A stretch of 64,000 nt of DNA from Vitis vinifera. Lineage: Eukaryota; Streptophyta; Magnoliopsida; Vitales; Vitaceae. Shown one piece after another: positions 1-10,977 of the stretch (its first letter is position 1; every line of letters starts with the position of its first letter). Made by a program: the position numbers and the translations under genes. The DNA is taken from contig NC_081822.1 of NCBI RefSeq assembly GCF_030704535.1, positions 8,164,501 to 8,228,500 of the forward strand. The letters are read 5' to 3'. The notes beneath the pieces were generated by a model. It worked only from the letters and a program-made list of their open reading frames with translations. It had not been told where the DNA came from and made no database searches.

Positions 1-3000
1 GATGAACAAGTGTTTTTTCGTCATATAATGTTAAAAAATTAAAGTATCAATTTTTTTTTTTTAAACTTTCTACCAAAAATAATTTAATTTCATATTTCTA
101 ATTGTTTTTTTTAAACCTTTTGTCACTTATTATTTATTTTTTAAATATTTTTACTAAATTTAAAAAGAAAAAAATATATATATTTTAAATATTAAAAATA
201 ATCTATTAATTTTTCTTTACTTAATAAAAATAATATATTTAAAAAAATAAATAACTTAATAATTAATATTATTAAACACTATTTAATTTTAAATTCAATT
301 TACAATTAAGTTTAAAAAACACCACTTAAATGTCATTATTGCAACGGACAACAACATTAACTCTACTCTTTTATAAAATCTTTTATTTTAGGAAATTTTA
401 ATTTCCAAATGAAGTAGTTAAGAGAAAAATAAACATTGTGGTTGAACTTAATCGAAATAAATAAACCATAAAAAAACACTTGAATGGATTAAGGACCCTT
501 TTTTTACGCCAAGGTGGTGGTGATATATTGATTTGAGTAAGAATTTTATAATTTCCCAAAAGAAAGATAAAGTGGAAAAGCAACATTTATTAAAAGATAG
601 ATACATTAGAATATCATATCTAAATTTAGTATTTTTCTTTTCTCTTCTTTATAAAACTAAATAATAGAAATCAAATACTTTTTCCAACTTCTCGTACTGA
701 ACCGTTTCGTTTTTCATTTCATCTAATTTTACCTTCAATTCATTTCTTTCCTATTTTATTTCTTGAAACATGTATTGACTAAAACCTCTGTACCAATGTT
801 TCAGGACATGAAGAGGTAGCCATCCTGCTCCGCCCTCTCCTCCGGGCACATAAGCTTCTCAACTACCTGGCTCATCGTGGGTCTTGAGTCCCTGTCTTCC
901 TCTACACATTCCAAGGCAACTCCAATCAGAATTTCCATCTGGCGCATGTCGCATTCGCCTTGCATCACAGGGTCCAGGATGTCTTCAATCCACGACCCCC
1001 TGGCACCAATCCCATTCATTCGATCCCTCATCCATTTAATCAACCCACGCTGCTCTGTCTCTCCTTGGGCATCAGTATCGGAGATAGCAGTTGGGCTCTT
1101 CCCTGTCACCATCTCCAAAACTACGATTCCATAGCTATAAACGTCTACCTTGGAGGTTATGGGAAGGTTGAATACCCATTCAGGAGCCATGTATCCTCTG
1201 GGTCCTCTGATCCTCGAGAAACTTGAATTGTCAAGCCCTCCTCTGTTACGCAGTTTCGACATCCCAAAATCGGCCACTTTTGGCTGGTAATTAGAGTCCA
1301 AGAGTATGTTCTGAGGCTTGACGTCACAGTGCAGAACCCACTCCAAGCATTCTTCGTGTAAATAAGCTAGGCCTCTGGCCGTGCCAAGCGCTATTTGGAA
1401 CCTCTTCTCCCAATCAAGAGTATTGGAAGATAGCTTTTGTGCCAAGGATCCATGTTCCATGTACTCATACACCAAAAGCCGGTGCTTCCCCTCTATGCAA
1501 TATCCCCACGTCTCTATTAAGTTCATGTGATTAAGCCTTCCAATGGTGCTCACTTCTGCTAGAAATTCTGCTTCTCCTTGATTGGCTTCTTTGAGGCGCT
1601 TGATTGCTGCCACTCGACGATCAAGCAATACACCTTTATATACCATTCCTCCACCTCCTCTTCCAATCTCTTGGGTGAAACCTCGCGTGGCCTTCTTCAA
1701 CTCTGCATAACTGAATCTTTTAAACCCGTTTGCAGCGAGGATGTAGCCTTGCATGGTGGAGACTGGATCATGGTGTACCCTAACTAAGAAAATCCATACC
1801 AGCAAGACAATTGCCGTCTCTACAACTCCCAGTACGAAGGCAAACCATAGCAAAAACTTCAATGACCCATTTTCATGGCCCTTGCGATATGTTGTATCTA
1901 GCTGTATATAACGAGTGTTGCCTGAACAATTTATGGTGAATTCTTCAAGGGGATCATATCTGGGAAAGAGACTAGCTTTAGGCAGTTTTAGATACATGGT
2001 TCCAGGGTAATTTGGCGAACTGAATCCATTAAGCAAGAGGGTCTTTGGGTAACAATTGTAAAGGCCGTCGCTAAAATTTAGCAGGAAGGCCTTGCATTTG
2101 CACAACTGTAAGCATAGATTTTCACACCTTTCATAGGTGTAGTTGGGGTAGTGACCATAGTCATAGCCGTAGAGTTGAACATGAGGGAGTGGGAAGAAGC
2201 CCACCTCAGTTTGGTTACAAGCGATATCAGTTTCTGGTGCACACCCATAAGACCAGTCAGTTGAATTTACAATCTTGAATCCAGGCATGCAAGAGCATCC
2301 TCTGCCATAAGCAGGGGTGTAACTGCAGAGACTGTTGGGTCCGCAGATGCCATGAATCTGGCATGGTTGGGAGATAGCCTGCCATGAAACCGACCAGGTT
2401 CCTCTCGTTTCTTCTAGACTATACATTCTAAGATTGCCATCGAAATCGAGGGCCAATCTTCTCTGAGGCCCCGCCCCAAAATCCGCTGACCGAAATTCCA
2501 AATCATCTGATGCTCTATAATAACCCAAAGAATCGAATACTGCGATTCGACTGTCGTTGAATGTTTTCCTTCCAGCATCCCAGGTCACCAGGCTTGGGTC
2601 TGGCCAGTAGATGCTGGAAACCTCAGTACCATTGAAGAGAAGGCGGACGACGTTATCACTGTCAAAAAATAGCTTATAAAAACCAGAAGAATAGTTGCTT
2701 TGGCTTCTTGATGAGATAAGGCTGGTATCTTTGGTCAGTATCTGGTGAGGAAGAAGAGTATCTGTGGGTGAGTCAAAGCTCTGCCAAATCACCGTCTTCT
2801 CCCAAGCATACAGTACAAGATTGCCTGTGTTAAGGAGCTGTAATCTCACAGAGGAGGTTGAAACGGTGTTGATCATCCAAACCATGATTTTACCAGCATC
2901 AGTTAAGAGGAGATTGCCATTCCTCAACAAAGAAAGCTTGGAGCCTCTACCGTTGACCGGTTGGTCACGGTTCGCCATCCAAACTGTGGTTGCACCCAAT

Positions 3001-3437
3001 GATTTTGTGAACCATATGGCGAAGCAGAAAGTGTTGTTGCCGACCTGGTAAAACCCAGCAGAGAATATACCATTTGCTGAAATGAGAACGTCACTTGATT
3101 TCTCCGCAGAAAGAGATGAGCCTTCGCTCAGAGTATCATACGTGTCAGATGAAGATGGATAGCAAGTTAATAGCAAAGCCAAAACAAAGAAACCAACTGT
3201 CCTATCCATGAGTTTTAAGATATGGTTTATGTGCTCTGTTTCTCGGATATTTGCAATGGAGAATACAAGTGCATGGTGCTACCAGAGTTTAGAAAATCAA
3301 TGTTTACATCATGACTTCTTGACTGGGGTGAAGGGGGAAAATTCACATTGCCCCTCGGGCTAAGTTTTGCTTGCGCCATCGTGTTTGGTTTCTAGAAGCA
3401 ATTCATGTCAGCGTCAAAATAATGGGATGAAGACCTA
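1..3437. repeat. Left copy of a direct segmental duplication
   Basis: This block matches 27812-31235 nearly base for base. It holds the AT-rich 3' flank, the whole receptor-kinase gene and about 230 bases of 5' flank. Most 60-base lines differ at only one to three positions by eye, with a few small indels. Similarity stops near 3437, where this copy continues into unrelated sequence. The left limit cannot be seen because homology already exists at base 1. Positions 1-800 hold no other gene, only AT-rich 3' flank. Confidence 0.9.
801..3209 (-). CDS. G-type lectin S-receptor-like Ser/Thr kinase (ZmPK1 type), intronless
   Basis: An 802-residue plasma-membrane receptor kinase, a family linked to perception of cell-wall, pathogen or stress signals; the ligand is unknown. 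Seen in order: signal peptide (about 1-21), bulb-type mannose-lectin domain (about 25-155, with WMANRDQPVNG), S-locus glycoprotein region (about 190-280), Cys-rich EGF-like segment (283-323, CQIHGICGPNSLC), PAN-like region (331-430), one membrane helix (about 452-477) and a kinase domain (515-785). Kinase residues: Gly-rich loop 516-526, Lys537, HCD 627-629 (a non-RD kinase, normal for this family) and DFG 647-649. The length is normal and the single exon is typical. The start is the Met directly before the signal peptide. Oddity: residue 670, in the P+1 loop after DFG, is Pro (GPRGYMAPEW), where both sister genes have Thr. The gene may therefore be expressed but altered in catalysis. Confidence 0.93.
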   Translation of the reverse strand: MDRTVGFFVLALLLTCYPSSSDTYDTLSEGSSLSAEKSSDVLISANGIFSAGFYQVGNNTFCFAIWFTKSLGATTVWMANRDQPVNGRGSKLSLLRNGNLLLTDAGKIMVWMINTVSTSSVRLQLLNTGNLVLYAWEKTVIWQSFDSPTDTLLPHQILTKDTSLISSRSQSNYSSGFYKLFFDSDNVVRLLFNGTEVSSIYWPDPSLVTWDAGRKTFNDSRIAVFDSLGYYRASDDLEFRSADFGAGPQRRLALDFDGNLRMYSLEETRGTWSVSWQAISQPCQIHGICGPNSLCSYTPAYGRGCSCMPGFKIVNSTDWSYGCAPETDIACNQTEVGFFPLPHVQLYGYDYGHYPNYTYERCENLCLQLCKCKAFLLNFSDGLYNCYPKTLLLNGFSSPNYPGTMYLKLPKASLFPRYDPLEEFTINCSGNTRYIQLDTTYRKGHENGSLKFLLWFAFVLGVVETAIVLLVWIFLVRVHHDPVSTMQGYILAANGFKRFSYAELKKATRGFTQEIGRGGGGMVYKGVLLDRRVAAIKRLKEANQGEAEFLAEVSTIGRLNHMNLIETWGYCIEGKHRLLVYEYMEHGSLAQKLSSNTLDWEKRFQIALGTARGLAYLHEECLEWVLHCDVKPQNILLDSNYQPKVADFGMSKLRNRGGLDNSSFSRIRGPRGYMAPEWVFNLPITSKVDVYSYGIVVLEMVTGKSPTAISDTDAQGETEQRGLIKWMRDRMNGIGARGSWIEDILDPVMQGECDMRQMEILIGVALECVEEDRDSRPTMSQVVEKLMCPEERAEQDGYLFMS

Positions 3438-5353
3438 CCGTTTTTAATGGGATCTATTTAGCATGTAAGTTTGATTGGATGACTTGGGCCATTCACATTT
3501 TGTAATTTCCCCTTGGAACAACAAAACTATTATGAGATACGTCATTTTGAAGAAGGATTCTAGAAATAATATGTTTAAAAACTCGGTTAAATTGATCTCT
3601 TTTCCATGTAGCTGAACTCGTCAACTGTGAGTCTGAGCCAGATAATTTCTGTACCATTTTTTTCTTCTATAACATTCACTACTTTTGCTACTATTAAGCT
3701 TTATGATGGTAGTCTTGTGCCTATAACCTTACAGTTTCATTATCTCTCTCTCTCACCCTTCACAATCTTCCACGTGTACAACCATTAAGTTTTGGAAAAG
3801 GTACACCCTTGGCTAACATAGAACTACAAGCTAAGACAAATAAAACCTTGTACTGATGTAGGCAAAGGTATTCACTAGATACAAAAATTTTCTTGTGTCA
3901 CTTGTTGAGACCAGAAAAATACCTATTTGGATGTGGTGATTAGATTTCAACATATCTTTATTGATGGTTTGGTTCTTGAATTATGAGGCGGTGGTGTCTG
4001 TTGTACTCTTAAATTTTACTTCATATCAAGTAATCACTAATTTGTGGAAGCAAAAATTCCTTGTATTATGAAAGTAATAGTAGTTTATTGTTCATACTAT
4101 TTTGTTTGAGTATTGGTTTTTTATATTGTTCAAAATGCGATTTTGATTGCCTAATTGTTGCAACTCACATTTCATCTGTTCTTTGTATTATACCTACTGG
4201 GTAATATGATACTATTAGATATTGGACTTGCTGAGAAGCAAATATATCATGCTACTCTCAATGGTAATAATAGCCTGCCTACTGCTTTGCATTAGGAGCA
4301 TAATTGATAATATCATGGCCTTGCCCCCTAGTCCCAATTGGTTTCTTTAGTTTTTGTACATGAATGACACTTTATTCAAATAAGCATTGGTGTGTTGTTA
4401 CTCATGTAATCTTTTTTCTTATTTATAGAAAAAGTAACTATTTAAATATGTTGTTCTATGTCCTTATGGATCCTTGTTAACAAAACATCAAATCCCCAAG
4501 CTTCTTGGTATTTCTTTTTGAGTGTCTAGTCATTTTCTCAATATGTTGATCTAAAAAATCTCTTTTGTGTTCATGCAAGTTTGTTTTGTCAATGCTAATT
4601 GGGATTCACCATTTGTATATATCCATTGTATGATTCTATTATTTTTTTACTGAAAAAAAGGTTTATAATAGATATGGAAAAGCATTTTTGTTGACCTATG
4701 AGTTTTGTATTTTTCCAAATTTTAGAATATTACCATGAAGCTTTTGTGCCAATCTTGAAGGGGTTAGCCCTTTTCTTTTTCTATTTACCCAATCTACACT
4801 TGCTATTGGCGTTGAAAGTGATCCAGAAAAAATTGACATTCAGTTATGAGGTGGTTGGGATAAGGTCTAAGCTGCTATTGCAGCATGAAATTGAATGTAA
4901 TATCAAAAGAAAGATTATGCTACTCAAATTCTCAGAAGAAAATTTTTGAACGGAATATCAAAATATCGAGATTCAAATTCTCAGAAGAAAAATGTTTCTG
5001 ATCCACACCATTTTTATAGTGTTTTAAAGAATTTAATGGGGAACTCCAAAATGCAACTATATGACATTTAGTGGGGGCCAAAAACAAGATGCAGCTAGCT
5101 GTAAGAACCATTTGATGCACTTGCTGTGGCCGCTACTATTGCTTTGACTTTTGTTGCACTTTACCTGTGGTTGCCACTATTTCTTTAACTTGTGTGCTTG
5201 CAGTCTCCTTCACAACTGCAACTATAAGAAATAGTTGGACCACCTATGACTACACCATGTGGCGGTCAGCTTGGTGTGCAACCATAATTTCAACCACACT
5301 ATTTCTGACCTCTAGTGAGGGTCACTAGCCGCTGCTATAAGACATCATTCCTG
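3210..5353. other. Intergenic mosaic upstream of the first kinase gene
   Basis: 3210-3437 is the 5' flank shared with the other duplicate. Beyond that lies sequence without a recognisable host gene. A short stretch near 3645-3830 resembles the copia protease-region sequence at 33610-33800 and is a retroelement scrap. The last few hundred bases before 5358 have repeated GC-richer words such as gccgctacta, like subterminal repeats of a DNA transposon. Confidence 0.5.
3645..3830 (+). mobile_element. Ty1/copia fossil scrap
   Basis: The words around ttttgctactattaagct and the following cattatctctctctc closely follow the copia element at 33610-33800. Only a small, old and broken part is present, with no ends visible. 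Confidence 0.5.
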
Positions 5354-5358
5354 TAGTG
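5000..5358 (-). mobile_element. Possible CACTA-type DNA transposon end
   Basis: Read on the minus strand, sequence from 5358 begins CACTACAGGAAT. That is the form of a CACTA (En/Spm) terminus, and it is followed by repeated subterminal words containing agcggct and ggccgct. The end falls exactly where the neighbouring kinase pseudogene loses homology (about 5359). I could not find the partner end or a convincing 3-bp duplication, so this may be a solo or truncated terminus. Confidence 0.4.
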
Positions 5359-7345
5359 GAAGGTCGGCGTACAACAGCAGCAGAATTGCATGACTAGATT
5401 CCTTAGGCTATTTTACGTCATCAGATGATTTTAGTTTTCGGTCTTCAGATTTTGGTGGGATGGTCCAGAGAAGATTGAGTCTGGATTTTGATGGCAATTT
5501 TCGATTGTACAGTTGAGAGGAGGGGAGTGAGAGGTGCGTTGTTAGTAGGCAAGCGTTGCCCAAGGCATGCAGGGTCCATGGCATCTGCGGGCCTAACAGT
5601 GTGTGCAGCTATTTTCCTGATTCTGGAAGCGGGAGAAGATGCTCTTGCATTCCTGGGTATGAGATGAAAGATCCCTCCGATTGGTCTTATGGACGCCAAC
5701 CTAAATTCAATCCTTCCTGCGACGCTCAAGAGGCTGGTTTCCTCCTATTCCCTCATCTTGAGTTCTACGGCTACGATTATGGCTTCCACCCCAATTACTC
5801 CATGGAGAGTTGTAAAATGTTGTGCTTGCAAAGCGTTCCAATATAAATTTCACGAGGGCAAGGGCGTGTATAACTGTTTCCCCAAGACACTGTTATTTAA
5901 TGGATACAGTACACCTGGTTTTCAAGGAAATGTAGATTTGAAATTGCCCAAAGCCCATATCGCTTCCTATCAAAATTCGGTCGAGAAATTCATGCTGGAT
6001 TGCTCAAGGGAGCTTCAAAAGCAGCTACCCAGAACATATGGATTATTGAGGTTTATGCTCTGGTTTGCCTGCGCGATTGGAGGAGTTGAGATGATATGCA
6101 TAGTTTCAGTGTGGTGTTTCTTGAGGAAGGCCCATCAAAACCCCATTGCAGATCCGGAAGGATACCTTTTAGTAGCAACGCGGTTCAGAAGATTCACCTA
6201 TACTGAACTGAAAAGGGCAACACAAGGTGTCAGTGAAGAGATTGCAAGAGGAGGAGGCGGTGTTGTATATAAAGGTTTCTTGTCGGACCATCGTGTGGCG
6301 GCCATCAAGCAACTCAATGTAGCTAATGAAGGAGAAGCTAAATTCTTGGCAGAAGTAAGCACCATTGGGAGACTTAACCACATAAACTTGTAGAGCTGTG
6401 GGGTTATTGCGCCGAGCGAAACCACAGGCTCTTGGTTTATGAATACATGAAGAATGGATCATTAGCAGAAAACCTCACTTCCAATACACTTGATTGGCAG
6501 AAGAGGTTTGACATTGCGGTAGGCACAGCAAAAGGCCTGGCTTATTTACACGAAGAGTGCTCGGAGTGAGTTCTGCACTGTGATGTGAAGCCTCAGAACA
6601 TCCTCTTAGACCCTAACCACAGGCCAAAGGTTGCAGATTTTGGCCTGTCAAAGCTAGTGAATAGAGGTGGAGAAGACAATTCGAGCTTCTCGAGAATAAG
6701 AGGAACCAGAGGTTACATGGCTTCGGAGTGGGTTTTAAACCTCCCAAGCACCTCCAAAGTGGACGTTTTTAGCTATGGTATTGTGGTTTTGGAGATGATT
6801 ACGGGGAAGAATCCTGCAACGGAAATCCAAGCGGTTGATGGTGTGAGAAGTGGAAGAAAGCTGAATGGAATGAAACTGAAAAACAGGGTAGAACAGAGGT
6901 TTCTTGAATCTTCTGAATTTTTTTTTTTTTCTGAGATTCATTCTCTGTTCTTGTGAGCCGTGACTCTACATATATACATGTATTTGAAGTTAGTTATGCC
7001 TTATAACTAATTATCTAACAGTACCAGAACTAATCATCTAGTTACAGGTTTCTAACTAATGTTGTTTAGTTACAGTTGTACATGGCTTAACAGATGGCAC
7101 AGGGGAGCATCAAAGGTTGGTAGAATGGGTGAGAGGGAAGATGAACGGAGAAACTACAAGGGCTTCATATGAATGGATAGAAGAAATCGTGGACCCTGTG
7201 ATGAAAAGCAAAATATGAGATGAGTGAAATGGAAACTCTGATATCAGTGGCTTTGCAGTGCGTGGAAGAGGATAAAGATGACAGACCCAGCATGGGCAAA
7301 GTCCTGGAGCTCCTTCTCCACCATGAAAATCAAAACCATTTCTAA
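5359..7345 (+). pseudogene. Truncated G-type lectin receptor-kinase pseudogene
   Basis: Closest in the window to the gene at 19718-22096. Homology starts inside the S-locus region; the signal peptide and most of the lectin domain are missing. The EGF-like part (RVHGICGPNSVC), PAN-like region, membrane helix, Gly-rich loop, DVKPQNILL, DFGLSKL and GTRGYMASEW are still readable. Damage: a frameshift near 5511; loss of about 14 bases near 5830 that removes the CxC region; a one-base loss near 6391 giving a stop after NHINL; TGG to TGA at 6567-6569 just before the HCD motif; and a further frameshift near 7212. An insert of about 240 bp (6842-7082) splits the kinase C-lobe. MAPEW has become MASEW. 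A host gene that is clearly dead. Confidence 0.92.
6842..7082. mobile_element. LTR-like insert in the kinase pseudogene
   Basis: About 240 bp with no counterpart in the intact genes interrupts the kinase C-lobe. It begins TGTGAGAAGTGG and ends ACAGTTGTACA, and has a TATATA segment and repeated taactaa words, all in the style of a copia solo LTR. I see no clean target duplication, so the family is tentative. It is an old fossil. Confidence 0.45.
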
Positions 7346-10240
7346 CGTTGCTAAATTTGTATGGAACATGAAAGTAAGTATCTTACAAAGCTCTCAATTC
7401 ACCATTCTTTTAACTGTCGAAGTGGCATTTAATTAACCTAGCCCTTCATTGATTGCTCTGGCTCCACTTCATTCATATATTGGTTTCCCTTGCTCGACTA
7501 CTCATGCTCCACTTGATTTATGTATTTCATATATTTTTTTGATAAAAAAAAAAAAAAAAAAGTTTGAAAACATATAATATATTAGGTCTTAAATAATTTG
7601 TGAAAAAATAGTCTCAAGTAATTTGAAGATGCACAATGACGAATTTCTAAACTTCCACACTTCAAAAAAATGGGAGAGAGATTGCTTCAAATACTCAATT
7701 CAAAGTTTTTGAAGATTCAAAGAACACGTTCAAAATTTCAAAAAACACATTAAAAATTTTGAAGAAATTTTGGAGAATAAGTTTAAGACATCTTCAATTT
7801 GAAATCAATCATTCACATCCTTGATTAACATTACACAAGTTGCATCAAACCCCAAATCAAGTCAAACTCAAGTCCAACTAAACTATTAAAACACTTTCAA
7901 TTACAATATCAAACTGACATAAGGGTGGGCATACATATTTTATTTATTAAACATTTTGAAAAATTGAAGAGGGCATACTAGATAGAGGTTGATTATTAAC
8001 TAGTCTAAAGTCTAAATATGACAACTTAAGAGGCTAAATTCTAACTGGTTATCAAGTGTCTTCTCTCGTAACTATTGTTCACGGAAATCATAATCTTACA
8101 ACTCTATAATTGAAGTTCCCATTAAAAAAAAAGAAAAAGAAAAGAAAAACTCTTTCTTTTAGCCAAAATCCCTTCCTATATTTATTTTTCTTATAATGAA
8201 TATTTTAATAAGAAATTAATTGCTTAATTATCAAAGATACTTTGTTTTATAAGAAAATTTCATAATATGATATTTTTTTTATATAATAATAGGATAGTTT
8301 CTTACAAGAATTTATTATAAACATTGAAGACTTACAAATTAACTTTAAAAGAGAATTTGTAACATATTTTAACAATATCCACCTTGATTCAAATTCTCAA
8401 GGGTCAAGCAAATTCAAAAGTTTTTGTATCACTTTGTTCTCATGTCTTAAAAAGAGCCTTCAAATAATATAGACAGATTAAATCTAAACAATGCATGATT
8501 TAATAGTAAGATTAGGCTTAATCATCATATTTATCAGATTATTCATTATCGAGATCTTTTGTCACAGCAAGAGTATCTTAAGCAATCATATCCTCAATGA
8601 TTTAGTATTCTAATATCCTCAAATCTATAATAGCTAACTTTATTGAACTCATCAAAATAGTCTTTTAATACATTTTCCTCCTTTCACTTAAAGAATAAAC
8701 AATAACCTTTGTAAATGCAAGTGATTTGTAAGAAATTTCTTCGTATATAAACATTCCAACTTCAATAATAACTTAATAGTTGTATTATCTTTTATAATAT
8801 CACGAAATACTTCATTACCTAAACATTATGCACTTTTTACATAAATTCATCATTCTTTTTTGTAAATATTATTGCAAGTAGAGAGATCTACAGCTTTTTA
8901 TGTTTTGACAACTTTTCTTAATCTAATTTTTAGTCGTTTTTTCTATTAAACTTCTAAACATTAAACTTTGTCTTCATTCCAAGTTTACCAACCTTAACTT
9001 TCATACTAATTTATTACCAAGAAAAAAAACAATAATAAGGGGAAGAAAACAAAAAAATGAAAATAAAAAATATAAAATGTAGACAATAATTTACATTATT
9101 TGGTCTAAAGTACTATATATCCATATATGCAAAGATAATAAAGAACTTTTAGTATTGTTTAAAGATTACAATCTTATAGTTCTCTAATCCAAAATCCCAA
9201 TTACACCTAACAAAGGACTCTTTCTTTCCATCAAAATCTCCTTTTTTATGAATTATTAAAGATACCTATTTATATAAAAGAATATCATAATAAGATATTT
9301 CCTCACGCTTTTCGTAAAAAGATATCTTAATAATAAAATATCAAACACGTATAAATTGATGTAAAAGGATGTTTGATATGTACACCTTCCATCATATGAA
9401 CATGTTGTTCTTTAAAGAGAGAGAACCAGGAAAAACACCAAGAAACGCTAACTCCTCTTAAATTATAATTATAAATTTTAAGTATGATTAAGGGTGATGA
9501 TTTTGACATGGTACATTAACATGAGTAGAAAATGATACCAATTTTTATAAGTTTAGCTTAAGTATAACCATATTCATGTCATAATCGTTTCAACCCATAT
9601 AACCAATTAAAAAAAGGTTGTGTTCATATTTAGTTGTTCAACCCTTCTAAATTATTTAATATGCCCACTTAATCATATCAAAATGATCAATTTACTTAAT
9701 GGTGTCAAATTGACTCATATATAACTCATTCATTTATGATTGTTTAATTAATATAAATTGATTAATTTTATACATTTAAGATTTAAAAATAGTTTTTTAA
9801 TTATAAATATCATATACTTCAAAAAATTAAGTAATTAACCTAGTAAATTTTATATATTAAATATTAAATAAAATAACAAATAAGTATAAAAATAAGGTTT
9901 TAATTTAATTTTTATGTTGTAAAAATATAATAATTAAAATTAAATAATTCAATTAAATATTTTTTTTTTTTAACTAAGTTTAAAATTTAAGGAAACTAGA
10001 AAAAGATTTTAAATAATATGGTACACGGGAACAATTATTGGCATTTAAATTTCGTAGTATGTTGCATGAACGAGGTGAGGGGATGATTAATGAGTAGAAA
10101 ATGCATACAGAAGCGAAAAGTCCGGCTCACTTGATACGGCAATGGAAGTGGCGATAGATTTGGACAGGGTGACAGATGAACGGGCCTTGGGCCTTGGGCC
10201 TTCAGTCAATGGTTTTGTCCTTGCAGTAGACACTTTTCAT
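7346..10240. other. AT-rich intergenic stretch, no gene seen
   Basis: Long AT-rich sequence with poly-A and poly-T runs. Around 8375-8420 the words caccttgattcaaattctc resemble copia LTR-adjacent sequence, suggesting an old retroelement remnant, but no ends or coding parts are visible. Reading frames of about 60 codons here have no recognisable content. Confidence 0.5.
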
Positions 10241-10258
10241 TTTTGCATTTGCTTTCTC

Positions 10259-10411
10259 TATAAAGGTGAGGGGCCGATTCTTAGATCAATCAGATTTCAT
10301 ACCCTTGCATTGGTGCACAGTATCTAAATGGATGTCTTGCTCTTCCTCACGTTTCTATCATCTCCAACGGTTTCATCGTCAACCATTCATATTTTGAGTT
10401 CATTCAAATAA
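10259..10411 (+). pseudogene. 5' relic of a G-type lectin receptor-kinase gene
   Basis: A TATAAAG box at 10259-10265 is followed 63 bases later by an ATG (10328). It opens a 27-codon frame that begins MDVLLFLTFLSS and ends with a stop at 10409-10411. Its layout matches the start of the intact gene at 19718: Met-Asp, a Leu-rich hydrophobic core, a Ser-rich cleavage region, then Ser-Leu-Ser or its remnant. The nucleotides around ctatcatctccaacg and catcgtcaacc also align. Nothing of the lectin or kinase domains follows; AT-rich sequence takes over. I read it as the stump of another family member. The short length makes chance similarity possible. Confidence 0.5.
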
Positions 10412-10977
10412 TACAAGGAAGTTACAAAATTCTCTTAAACTTGGAAGGGGGTTAAATTATATTTTATATTATAATTAAAATATAATGTAAAATGTTATAT
10501 TATATTAATGTTACTAGTTTAAAAAAAATACTAAGAAAAAAAAAACATTAATGAAAATGATTTTTTAAATATTTATTTTAATATGGAAAGAAAACATATA
10601 TAATTAAAAAAATTATATATTTCTAAATTATTTAATATTTTATATAAAAAAAATTATAATAAGTTTAAAGTAGTATATAAAATAATTTATCAATTTTAAA
10701 TTTATTTTTTCATTTTTATTTTCTGTTTTTACACCATATTTGATCCTAAAAAAGTATACAATGATGGAAAAATATACTAAATAAAATAATTTTCTCATAT
10801 TTAGTTTATTAAAAATTGTAAATATATATAATATAATATAATTAAATAATTATGTATTTTCAAATTAGGTAAAAAAAAAAATTTTATAAAACAATTAAAA
10901 TAAGTTAGACGAGTTTGAAACTCCATATAAAAATAATTTATTGATTTAAAATCTATTTTTATTTCCTTTAACATTTT
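10412..10977. other. AT-rich spacer
   Basis: Very AT-rich sequence with poly-A and TATATA runs. I see no gene, repeat end or regulatory site that I can support. Confidence 0.5.

Noticed and set aside
877-3051. Plus-strand open frames antisense to the minus-strand kinase genes (also 28560-30818)
   Set aside because: Shadows of the coding sequence; they recur in both duplicates only because the genes do.
10142-10327. 61-codon frame ahead of the kinase stump
   Set aside because: It spans the TATA box and putative leader of the stump, and has no recognisable motif.
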